49,191 nt of DNA, taken from positions 1 through 49,191 of the forward strand of contig VXUA01000034.1 in assembly GCA_009837185.1 (NCBI GenBank), in the 5' to 3' direction. The position numbers and the translations under genes were made by a program. This DNA comes from Gammaproteobacteria bacterium (GTDB taxonomy: Bacteria; Pseudomonadota; Gammaproteobacteria; Pseudomonadales; Azotimanducaceae). Positions within the stretch are counted from its first letter, which is position 1. Each line of letters begins with the position of its first letter. Of this stretch, positions 1-9,200 are shown in pieces. The notes below the pieces were generated by a model. It ran no database searches, had not been told where the DNA came from, and worked only from the letters and a program-made list of their open reading frames with translations.

Positions 1-260
1 CTAAGTTTTTGAGTCCTTCGTACAAGGACTGCGCGTTCGTCAGATACAACCAAGAGTAGTCATCACTGCGTTTTAGTTCCACCAGTTCGCGACACATGTC
101 GAAGAACGATAAGTGCTTCTTTTTATCCTCACACCGTTGTTGTTGGAGTGCTAAGAAATAGTTGTACACAAACCGCACTGACCCAAACTGCCGGCTGCTG
201 GCGCAAAGTCTGTTGCTGGACATTCGTAGGGTAGACTCGATAACAATACGCGATTAACAT
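1..260 (-). pseudogene. tnpB: 5' end of IS605-family TnpB (OrfB), frameshifted and cut by the window edge
   Basis: Read on the minus strand from ATG at 260-258, the frame gives a typical TnpB start containing YRVYPT and QQQTLRQQ. The frame then breaks at about 188-200. A second frame continues with FGSVRFVYNYFLALQQQ, FDMCRELVELK, and a segment matching the usual SWL..N.QSL...L..L of the OrfB N-terminal helix-turn-helix region. Removing 7 bases (188-194, ctgccgg on the plus strand) joins the halves as LRQQ-FGSVRFVYN, which is what the family shows. TnpB proteins are RNA-guided nucleases of IS200/IS605 transposons. The catalytic RuvC part and the right end lie outside the window. The frameshift points to a dead copy or a sequencing error. 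No tnpA is visible. Confidence 0.8.
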
Positions 261-261
261 G

Positions 262-276
262 TACTATATTATAGTA
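262..276. repeat. Short perfect palindrome just upstream of the tnpB start
   Basis: TACTATA-T-TATAGTA is a perfect 7-bp inverted repeat with a 1-base centre, one base before the tnpB ATG. It could be part of the transposon left end, where IS605 elements carry hairpins, or an AT-rich promoter element. Its role is inferred from position only. Confidence 0.3.
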
Positions 277-472
277 ATAAATTCAAAATGAACCACCACC
301 AGAGAATCAAATACTCAGAAACGACGAATCTTCTGTAACGAAAAATATCAGAACTGAACCTACATTTAAAGGAGGAGACTTTCTATTGAAAACTGGGTCT
401 TGGTGAGCGGTGTAGAGTCATTGGGTATGACCTCGATTTTCCGTTACTAACGCCGGAGCGACCATTGCCGAT

Positions 473-1285
473 GTGTATATGCGTAAGCCTGTTCAAATAG
501 ATGCCATCGAGATTTGGGGAGGCACTGATCCGCACTCCTTACTTGCAGCACTTGAGACATTTCCTGACGAGTTTGACGAGGTTAAAAATACTGCTTTTGG
601 TCATGCAATGCGCGGACTTGCCCGGACAGATCCTGACGAAGCATTCAACCAACTAAATGGTATGAGTGACGAATTTAACCGAGCTAGAATTACCGAAATT
701 GTAGTTGAGGGTTGGTCTGAACAAGATCCACAAGCCGCATTACAATGGGTGCAATACGACGCTGTGACGGAAGGACAGGAATTCAGGTCTAAACTTCAAT
801 CGATTGTATTAAGCAAATTAGCACAAACCGACCCACGTATGGCTCTCGATTTAGCATTGAGTCTTCCTCTTGCCGACAATGGGATTGGTCCTGAAAAAGC
901 AGTCATCAGTGAACTCGCCAAAGTCGATTTGGACGAAGCATTATCAATGTTGACAGAAGTGCGAAACCAAGCTACGCGCGAGTCTACATACGTATCCCTC
1001 GGGCACGAACTGATCCGCGCGGGCAGATCCAGCCAAGCGATCGAACTCGCCAAGAAATCAAGCGAAGAAGTTCAATATGGATATCTCATGTCATTGACCG
1101 GGCACTGGTCATGGCTTGAGCCTGTCGATTTGTTAAATCACTTAGAAGAAATACCTGTAGCTTCAGTACAACGCGAAGCCGCTGTAGGCATTGCGATGAG
1201 CCACAAATTGCATGTTGCACTGACCAAAGAGCAACGAGAATCCCTGAAAAAATACATTCCCGAGTTCTATTGGAACAAATTGTAG
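473..1285 (+). CDS. Helical-repeat (HEAT/TPR-like) protein, probably N-terminally truncated
   Basis: The 270-residue product is built of about 35-residue helical units, each starting with a DP or D.-A signature: TDPHSLLAAL, TDPDEAFNQL, QDPQAALQWV, TDPRMALDLALSLP, VDLDEALSML. This is an alpha-solenoid pattern seen in uncharacterised proteobacterial proteins, and no enzyme motif is visible. The start is unclear. The frame is open back to 431 after a TGA, the candidate starts are GTG 473 and ATG 479, neither has a Shine-Dalgarno sequence, and no signal peptide or membrane helix precedes the repeats. With the transposase remnant only about 200 bases upstream, the likeliest reading is that the 5' part was lost and this is a remnant. 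It could also be a short intact cytosolic protein. Its function is unknown. Confidence 0.55.
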   Translation: MYMRKPVQIDAIEIWGGTDPHSLLAALETFPDEFDEVKNTAFGHAMRGLARTDPDEAFNQLNGMSDEFNRARITEIVVEGWSEQDPQAALQWVQYDAVTEGQEFRSKLQSIVLSKLAQTDPRMALDLALSLPLADNGIGPEKAVISELAKVDLDEALSMLTEVRNQATRESTYVSLGHELIRAGRSSQAIELAKKSSEEVQYGYLMSLTGHWSWLEPVDLLNHLEEIPVASVQREAAVGIAMSHKLHVALTKEQRESLKKYIPEFYWNKL

Positions 1286-1690
1286 AATTGCGACGTTGAT
1301 GTTGTGGGTCTTGAGTTCGAGTCAAGAACAGAACCCGTTGAACCAATTAATTTGTGAGTTCGAAATTAACGTTTCACTCCTGACGCTAACAGCTATTCGC
1401 AATCTCGAAAGCACCGACAACAATTCGATTTCATTGTTCTTCGTAATCTAGCAAAATTAGTCCCTAATTACGAACGACATAAACAAACATCTTGAGTAGT
1501 CGAGACGTCATAGTTTTGAAGGAATTTTCCCAAAAATACATTTAAAATCATCTATGTAACCAGAGACTGGTTTGATTCCCTTGTTTTTTGACTTCAGCTA
1601 AAGAGAAGAGTCAGTAAACCTTAGGTTGAATTCATCTAGTTTGACCATATTTACCATGTTATGAAAAGACACGAAGAAACCATACGATAG
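1286..1690. other. Intergenic region upstream of lon
   Basis: I find no credible gene here. A 6-bp hairpin (TCTTGA / TCAAGA, 7-base loop) at 1309-1327 lies 24 bases after the solenoid gene, but it has no T-tract. The 3' end holds a possible heat-shock-type promoter, listed separately. Confidence 0.6.
1625..1650 (+). promoter_or_regulatory. Possible sigma-32 (heat shock) promoter of lon
   Basis: GTTGAA (1625-1630), 12 bases, then GACCATAT (1643-1650) resembles the sigma-32 consensus CTTGAA - 13/14 - CCCCATNT. It matches five of six bases in the first box and all but the first two fixed bases in the second. It lies about 40 bases before the lon start codon. lon is a known heat-shock gene in Enterobacteria, which makes the match more believable, but the spacer is one base short. 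Confidence 0.3.
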
Positions 1691-4009
1691 ATGGCAGTTG
1701 CACCTGTTTTACCATTAAAAAATCTAGTGATTTATCCCGGACAAATCGCGCCGATTGCCGTGGGCCGAGAAAAGTCACTGCGCGCAGTGACGAAGGCTAT
1801 GGAATCAAATAACTTGATTCTGACTGTACTACAACGCGACTCCGAAATGGAAGATCCCGTTAAGCAGGACTTGTACACCATCGGATCACTTTGCACCATT
1901 AAGCGAGTCGATAAACGTAATTCCGGTGCACAGGTCATAGCAGAAGCACAGCAAAGAGTGCAATTACATCGGGTATACAACAACAAAGAGTACATGTCTG
2001 CGCAGTATGCTGAACTCACAAATCTAGCAGACATTTTTCCAAAAATCAGTGCAAGTGCCCTCGCCACTCATGCCACCGCTTTGGAATACGCTCAGAAAAT
2101 CGCAAGCGTGCTTAATCCCGACAAAAGTGAACAGGTCTATCAACAATTTGTAGGACAATACAAGAACCCTATTACGCAAATGTATCGTATCGCGTCCTAC
2201 TCGAAACATCTCCACGAAGAACAAGCCCAAGAAATTCTTGAAATCGATGACGTGGACAAACTCATGGAATACGTTCTAGAAGTTCTCAAGAATGAATTGT
2301 CAATTGCAGAGATTCAGCTCGAAATTCAAAGTTCCGCTCACGAAGGCATGGAACAACAACAACGGGAACACCTACTTCGTCAACAAAAGCGCGCGATTGA
2401 ACAAGCGTTGGGTGAAGGCGAAAACGATGACGAAATCGCAGAGCTCAAGGAACAACTGCGGCAGGCAAACATTCCTGAAAATGCTAGAAAAGAAGTTGAC
2501 CGGGAGCTACGTCGACTCGCTAGGATGTCTCCGCACGCATCCGACTTTCAAGTTGCTAGAAGCTACCTAGAACTAGTAGCAGAACTACCATGGAATGTGG
2601 TTACCGAAGACAATCTTGAACTAGGTCACGCCAAAGAAATCTTAGAAGAGGATCACTTCGGTTTAGAGGACGTCAAGGACCGCATACTCGAATCACTCGC
2701 TGTTCTAAAACTAAACCCTGAAGCCAAAGCGTCGATTCTCTGTTTCGTTGGACCACCTGGTGTTGGAAAGACCTCACTTGGACAGTCAATCGCACGCGCG
2801 ATGGGCCGCAAATTCGAAAGAATGAGCCTCGGAGGCTTGCACGATGAAGCTGAATTACGCGGACATCGTCGGACCTACATTGGATCAATGCCCGGTCGTA
2901 TTCTCCAAGCGATTCGTAGATGTGGAGTTCGCAATCCTGTGCTCATGCTGGACGAACTCGACAAATTGGGAAGGGACTTTCGAGGCGACCCCTCAGCCGC
3001 TTTGATGGAAATTCTAGACCCTGCTCAAAACATCGAATTCAGAGACAACTATCTCAATTTGCCGTTCGATCTATCAAAAGTATTTTTTATCACCACTGCA
3101 AACACGCTCGAAGGAATACTTCGCCCACTGCTTGATCGATTAGAGGTTATTGAATTAACCGGTTACAGTGAATTAGAAAAACTTGAAATCGCTCGACGAT
3201 TCTTAATTCCTCGTCAAACTTTGAATGCTGGTCTTCAAGAACCTCAGATGCAGTTCACTGACGGAGGCTTAAAACATGTCGTGCGACGCTATACACGCGA
3301 AGCCGGAGTTCGAAACTTAGAACGAACAATCGAGAGTATTGCTCGAAAACGAGCGAAGAATAGCCTCCTCGAAAACACAACTCGCGGCAAATTAAGTGTC
3401 GAAAGGGTAGTTGAGTTACTAGGACCGGAAAAGTTTCGTGAAGACCGCAACCGACGAACTCTCACGAATGGTGTCGCAACTGGCTTAGCATGGACTGAAG
3501 CTGGTGGGGACGTACTTTATGTCGAGGCTTCCTTGACCTCGAAAGATGACAAAGTCACCATCACCGGTCATGTCGGCCAAGTTATGCAAGAGTCGGCGAA
3601 AGCTGCGCGAAGCTATATTTGGTCTGTAGCCGAAGAACTACATATTGACCGCGAAGCAATAGAAGAATCGGGAGTACATATCCACATTCCAGCTGGCGCG
3701 GTACCAAAGGACGGACCATCGGCGGGAATCACGATGGCTACCGCACTCGCTAGCGCTTATAGTTCCAAGATCGTCCGAGATGACATCGCGATGACTGGAG
3801 AACTCACGCTATCCGGTTTGGTGTTACCGGTTGGCGGTGTCCGAGAGAAGATTCTTGCGGCGCATCGATCGGGAATTAGACACGTAATTCTTCCAAAAGA
3901 CAACGCGTCAGAATTAGAAAAACTCCCCACTTCAGTACGCGAAGACATGGAGATTAGTTTGGTCGAGACCCTCACTGATGTCGTCAAGATCGCGATTCCC
4001 AATCTCTAG
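1691..4009 (+). CDS. lon: ATP-dependent Lon protease
   Basis: A 772-residue LonA-type protease (E. coli Lon has 784). It unfolds and degrades misfolded and regulatory proteins in the cytoplasm. The N-terminal substrate-binding domain begins PVLPLKNLVIYPGQ, followed by a coiled-coil region around residues 180-280. The AAA+ module has Walker A GPPGVGKT (K360) and Walker B VLMLDELD (D421/E422). The C-terminal protease domain carries the Ser-Lys dyad: S677 in PKDGPSAGI and K720 in GGVREKILAA. The ATG start fits the family N-terminus, though the Shine-Dalgarno is weak. It stands alone and converges on pbpC with a 38-bp gap. Sequence motifs and length leave no real alternative. Confidence 0.97.
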   Translation: MAVAPVLPLKNLVIYPGQIAPIAVGREKSLRAVTKAMESNNLILTVLQRDSEMEDPVKQDLYTIGSLCTIKRVDKRNSGAQVIAEAQQRVQLHRVYNNKEYMSAQYAELTNLADIFPKISASALATHATALEYAQKIASVLNPDKSEQVYQQFVGQYKNPITQMYRIASYSKHLHEEQAQEILEIDDVDKLMEYVLEVLKNELSIAEIQLEIQSSAHEGMEQQQREHLLRQQKRAIEQALGEGENDDEIAELKEQLRQANIPENARKEVDRELRRLARMSPHASDFQVARSYLELVAELPWNVVTEDNLELGHAKEILEEDHFGLEDVKDRILESLAVLKLNPEAKASILCFVGPPGVGKTSLGQSIARAMGRKFERMSLGGLHDEAELRGHRRTYIGSMPGRILQAIRRCGVRNPVLMLDELDKLGRDFRGDPSAALMEILDPAQNIEFRDNYLNLPFDLSKVFFITTANTLEGILRPLLDRLEVIELTGYSELEKLEIARRFLIPRQTLNAGLQEPQMQFTDGGLKHVVRRYTREAGVRNLERTIESIARKRAKNSLLENTTRGKLSVERVVELLGPEKFREDRNRRTLTNGVATGLAWTEAGGDVLYVEASLTSKDDKVTITGHVGQVMQESAKAARSYIWSVAEELHIDREAIEESGVHIHIPAGAVPKDGPSAGITMATALASAYSSKIVRDDIAMTGELTLSGLVLPVGGVREKILAAHRSGIRHVILPKDNASELEKLPTSVREDMEISLVETLTDVVKIAIPNL

Positions 4010-4047
4010 TTGAAATCCTCGCGAAATGTGAAAGCGAATACTGGGCT

Positions 4048-6237
4048 CTAACGCACGACTATTTCTACAGCCTCTGTTCGCGCAACTAGTTTATCAGATT
4101 GATATAGCTCAGCCGCAACTTCATGCGTGCCTGTGGTTAAAGTCCACAAAAATGAGGAACCCGTAGATTCATAGCGGTCGTTATCAATCTGCCAAACAAT
4201 TCGATCGCGTGCATTCACTCCCGAAACCAAAAATTCCAACTTCTGATATTCCGCTGGTACCCTTGGATCAATCGCTAACGTGAGCTCTGGTGTGGGAATT
4301 ACGATTCGAAAGTCTTGCGCGGCTGTTGATTCACCGCTGTTGGCGAATTTTGGTTCGGTACCTCTTATGAAATACTCCTCTCGTTTGTTGTATATATTGC
4401 CCTCTTCCGGTTTTACCCCAGAGTCCGCACAAATCTCATGTACAACCAAATTAGGACTGAGCCATAGATTGCTAGGTTCGCGATTCTGATTTAGTAAGTC
4501 AAAAGCTGTTCGAACGGCGAGCGCGGGGCCGGTCGACCCCGTGACATGTCGCATTCGGCGATTGTCCAAATTTCCCATCCACGCACCAACAATAAACTTG
4601 TCATCGTAAGCGATCGTCCACGTGTCTCGCGGACCAGACGAAGTTCCGGTTTTGATCGCTGTTTGATTTGGGAAGTCTAGTACCCCGTTCCCAAACTCTA
4701 AAGATCTAGCACTAGTATCCGAAAGAATGTTGGAGATTAAAGAGGCGATTTCCGCTGAAAACACTTGCTCGGCGTAAGCGTCTGTTGGATGGTCCGCCAG
4801 GACCTTGAACTTTCGGTAGATTCCCTGATTCGCTAACGCACCGTAGGCTTCGACTAAACCCAGTAAATTCGTCTCGACATTTCCCAAAGCCAAGCCACCT
4901 CCATAGTGAGATACTGGTTTGTCAAAATGCTGAAAACCTAGTCTTTTCAATTTTTGAACAAAGTTTTCGCTACCGATAGCTCGTAGAGTTCGAACAGCGG
5001 GTGTATTTAGTGAATTTCCAAGAGCCGTTCGAAGCGTCACCTCACCGTAAAAATGATGGGAAAAGTTCTTGTAGTGATGTAATCCTGTCTCAACTTTTTC
5101 AACTAAGGGACGATCTTCGATTGTAGTCGCTGCAGTCCACCCAGCTTCCAGAGCCAGAGCATACAAAAATGGCTTTAAAGTAGACCCTGGTTGGCGAGGT
5201 AAGAGCACGGCGTCATAGTACGTGTCCCTATTCGTATCAACATTTTCCGACACAACGACCCAAGCCAACACCTCACCGGTCGTATAGTCAGCTGCTAACA
5301 AACTCGCGGTTCCGACATTTTGGCTCTTGAGTTCCTCCAAACGCGCTCGCAAAACATGCTCTAGTTCAAGCTGAAGATGTCCATCTAACGTAGTGGTAAT
5401 TTGCGTTCGCTTTGTTTGAATCGTCTTAGCTATGTACCGAAGAAAATGAGGTGCTTCAACTGTGACTGTCGCTCGCGGTGCATCCGTCAAAGAGAAATTC
5501 GTTTCGTCAAGACTGAGCACTTCTTCACAGCACTCTAACCGAAGACTAAGCTGACGGACGGCTCGCAACAAATCGTCTTTGTCGTTGGAGGGTGTTAGCC
5601 GCGACGGAGCGCGGATCATCGCTGCCAACATCAACATTTCTAACTCACTCAGAGACTGCAAGTCTCGGGAGAAGTGATGCTGTGCTGCTTGTACGATACC
5701 CCGGCGATTCGATGCATAGGGAACTTGGTTCAGATAGAATTCCAAAATTTCGTGCTTGGAGACTTGTTGTTCCAGACGAACGGCTTCCCAGCCTTCCAAC
5801 CACCGTGTCCAAACAGTTCTTGGACGTGGACGAATCATCCGAATGACCTGTTCAGAAATAGTACTCGCACCTCGAATTTTCGACCAATGCCTCAAGTTTT
5901 CGTACAGTGCCGCGACGCGCGCCAACCAGTCCTGTCCACCGTGGTGAAAGAAGCGCTTGTCTTCAGCAGTCACTACTGCTTGTACCAAAAACTCGGGTAC
6001 TTCGTGTAGTCTAACTTGATCAGTCACATTCCACGCATTAAGGAATGTTGAATTCAGTGGTTCTCCATGTCGATCTATGAATTTGGTGCGTTCGGTTTGG
6101 ATCGCTATTTGTGCTAAGGTGTTTGGACCAGCTTGTAGAGTGTATAGCGTATAACCGCTGAGCGCTACGACACCGACGAGGCACCCGATGACTGAACTCC
6201 CCCCGAGCAGACACCTGACTGCTGAGCCTACCTTCAC
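4048..6237 (-). CDS. pbpC: Penicillin-binding protein 1C (bifunctional glycosyltransferase/transpeptidase)
   Basis: The 729-residue inner-membrane protein has one N-terminal membrane helix (about residues 12-32). The GT51 glycosyltransferase domain shows AEDKRFFHHGG (catalytic E92), RGASTISEQ and EFYLNQVPY. The transpeptidase domain has PGSTLKPF (S352-T-L-K355), SLN and KTGTSSGPRDTW. A C-terminal Ig-like domain ending around TGTHEVAAELY matches the PBP1C C-terminal domain. GT51 polymerises lipid II and the transpeptidase domain would crosslink the glycan. The start is GTG, 3 bases after the stop of the alpha-2-macroglobulin gene, so the two are surely cotranscribed and probably translationally coupled. 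In E. coli the same pair (yfhM-pbpC) is adjacent. It is the last gene of its operon, converging on lon. Confidence 0.95.
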   Translation of the reverse strand: MKVGSAVRCLLGGSSVIGCLVGVVALSGYTLYTLQAGPNTLAQIAIQTERTKFIDRHGEPLNSTFLNAWNVTDQVRLHEVPEFLVQAVVTAEDKRFFHHGGQDWLARVAALYENLRHWSKIRGASTISEQVIRMIRPRPRTVWTRWLEGWEAVRLEQQVSKHEILEFYLNQVPYASNRRGIVQAAQHHFSRDLQSLSELEMLMLAAMIRAPSRLTPSNDKDDLLRAVRQLSLRLECCEEVLSLDETNFSLTDAPRATVTVEAPHFLRYIAKTIQTKRTQITTTLDGHLQLELEHVLRARLEELKSQNVGTASLLAADYTTGEVLAWVVVSENVDTNRDTYYDAVLLPRQPGSTLKPFLYALALEAGWTAATTIEDRPLVEKVETGLHHYKNFSHHFYGEVTLRTALGNSLNTPAVRTLRAIGSENFVQKLKRLGFQHFDKPVSHYGGGLALGNVETNLLGLVEAYGALANQGIYRKFKVLADHPTDAYAEQVFSAEIASLISNILSDTSARSLEFGNGVLDFPNQTAIKTGTSSGPRDTWTIAYDDKFIVGAWMGNLDNRRMRHVTGSTGPALAVRTAFDLLNQNREPSNLWLSPNLVVHEICADSGVKPEEGNIYNKREEYFIRGTEPKFANSGESTAAQDFRIVIPTPELTLAIDPRVPAEYQKLEFLVSGVNARDRIVWQIDNDRYESTGSSFLWTLTTGTHEVAAELYQSDKLVARTEAVEIVVR

Positions 6238-6240
6238 TGC

Positions 6241-9200
6241 TTATGGTTCAATCCGTAGTACACGCGAGGTCGATTTTCCGAACACTTCTGGCCGATACAT
6301 TTCTTCCGTATGAGCTGGAACTACCTGAAACTCACCGGATATGATTGCTTGCCCTACCCACGACATGCGGTATCTACCGGGATGCACTTGTTTGGCAAAA
6401 AATCTAACGTTTTCGTGTCCTTTTTCTGTGTGGTAAAACGGCCAGGGATTGCCTCGTGCATGTTCAAATTGGTGGAACCATGCACTCTTCGGAGAGAGTT
6501 TGTCCTCGGCCTCCAAATCGACAACGGAATCGGTCGCTAAGATCCGACTAACTGGTTCAATACCACCAGGAACCGTGTCGTCGACAACTACGTGATATCG
6601 GGTCGCAGGTACCGTCAAGAACAAGTTCACCTTGACAATTTCACCCTGTTCGACCGTTGCGTCTCGTGCTAAGGGGTGCCACCCACCGTTTCTTTTTACC
6701 AAATACTCGCGATCCAGCTCAAATCCTGACAATCGTGTTAAAGATGCGTCGGGAGCTGCAAGATAGGACAGTTCGACCGTATAAAAACCATTACCATTGC
6801 CATCTCTTCTGAGCGATAACGTGTCTTTTGAAGGAGCAATTGTGGAAGCTAAGGAGTGCACAAGTCGATGACTCTTCTGTGCTACTCCTAGTTCCAAACC
6901 AGAGGCAAGATTTACTTCACTTCCGTCACTACTTTCGAGATTGATAGACGCGATGAATTCCTTATCAGTGTCAAAGAACGTCGAATATGTCAGTAGCGCA
7001 TTTACGCAATAAACATTTTCTTGAGTGTTAGACCAGTGTTCTCGATCTCCACGAAAAGACATGACAGTTTGCACCAGTGGAAACATTTCATCTCGTTCTA
7101 CTTGGTCTGGTGCAAGTTTTGAGAACCGAGATAGTGCTTCCAATACCACACAGTTGGTGCGAGCATGGGAATTAAGAATAAAGTTGTAAATCGAAGGTAC
7201 GCTCTCGACAAATTCCACACTTCCGTCAACGAGCGTTCGGTCATTCATGATGGTATCGAACGCTAGCCCCGCAATCGTCTGAGCGTTATCCGAGTTAGTG
7301 GCGGCGATCAAGAAGTGCGCTAAACCGAAAAGGTTCATATTCTGGACTTCATTCACAAAGCGAGATAGATCTTCGTGAGTAAATCCATCGGTCCTGGACA
7401 AAGCATTTAACGCAACAGCACGAATCGTCGCGCGCGCTTGACTACTGCCGAGAGCAAAACTCTGTGAATCCCGAAGAACCTCTCTCAAATATTCGTGCAA
7501 ACGTGTTACAACTCTTGCATCTACTTCATACCCTGAATCTTCAATCCACGTAAACGCTAAGGCTGTAAATGCGGAAAGATATGCATTGACGTTATTGTTA
7601 GATGGCACGAAGAACGTCATACCACCGTTCGGTGCTTGAAAGTCGCTCGCCGTTTCCAAAACAGCGTTGATTACTTCATCCGCATCAAACCGACTCATAG
7701 CTGTAACTCCGGTCTGTGCTTGAAGCTTCTTCGACTGCATTGCCATCACAGCTTGAAAGATCTTCTGCTCCCAACAGTTGTAAGGATAAGCGCGTGCATA
7801 ACCAAAAACCCCTTCTAAACTCCCGAAATCGTGTGTAGAGAGATCAATCGTTAAAGCACCTCCGCCATTCGGCGAGAGTTGAGCGGTGTTGATTGGTATC
7901 TGAACAGTGTCTTCGGCTAGTATGCCGTAGTCGACGCTAGTAACTTTGACTCGCGACGCGCGCACGGGAATTTCTACCTTAAGAGAATCTTGGTCAGATC
8001 GGTCCTGCGCACGCGCGATTAATGAGATTTTTTGAAAGTTAGGCGAGCTGACCTCAAGAAAATTGAGATGACCTGCCTGTATGGTGTGTGTTACCGTCTT
8101 GCGTTCGTAGGGTGCGAGAGTCACTTTAGTGGTATGAATTGACTTTTCATCTCTAGCGAGTAAGCCAGATAAGACTAACTCAACGTCTAAGGTGCGTGTC
8201 CGTCGTGCCCGGTTTAGGATTGAAATTCCAACATCAAAGGTATCGCCTTTGGAGACTATGTTGGGGACAGTCGGTCGAATCTCGGTGTCTTTTGTAGAAG
8301 TGAACGAAGTCTGCGTAAAACCAAAGCGATTGTCTGTCGTCGCAGCAAGTACGAACACTCGCCAGGAGGTCAGGTAATCCGGGAGTTCGAATGATAGTTT
8401 GCTTCGCCCTTTCTCCGCGACCACGGATGGATTCCAATACGCTACAAATTTATCAATCGTGCGAATGTCATCGGTAAGCCCGCCACCACCGAACTCCGTT
8501 CCACTCTTCAACATTCTGGAGCTAGTCACTAACACTTCTTCGAGTTCTTTCTCAGTCCGAAACCCAATCAATTTGCGAATTAGAGAATAATTTATTACAC
8601 CAAGTTGGCTGAATCGATCAAAAGCATCCGAGGGATCAAAATAGCTTGAACGAGACTCGATTAGATCCAAAACAGCTTCATCCAAGACAACGACCGCGTA
8701 TTCGACGGGTAGCGAATGTCTATCTGTACGGTCTGAAGCAATAGTCAAGGTCACTTTGTCTCGAGGTTCGTACTTGTTGCGGTTTGAGGTCACTTTAAGG
8801 GTCAAATCTCGTGTCGGATCAGACACATCGAAGGAAGCGTAGCCCAATCGATAATTCGGAATACCCAAATCGACCCAATCCGGGTCATCGAGGTCTGGAG
8901 AACTATCGCCTACTCGAGGTGAGGCGATGATGACGGACAAGAAAAAACCAGGCATGTACTCGGGTTTCACTTCAAAGTCAATGACAGGAGTACTTGAATC
9001 GAACCATTGAACAAATTGATCAATGATTCCGCCGCGTTCGACGGTAATTAGCGCTGAGGAGTTAACTAATGGATTCTGCACCACGCAACGGACTCGCTCA
9101 CCAACTTCAAGTTCACTGTCGACGCAGGACAATTTGAGGAATTTGTTTCTATCGTCTAGGTCTTCCTCCCAAAGAACAAACTCTTTACCGGTAACCCAGA

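Noticed and set aside
1309-1327. Hairpin TCTTGA/TCAAGA as a terminator
   Set aside because: The stem is only 6 bp and no T-run follows.
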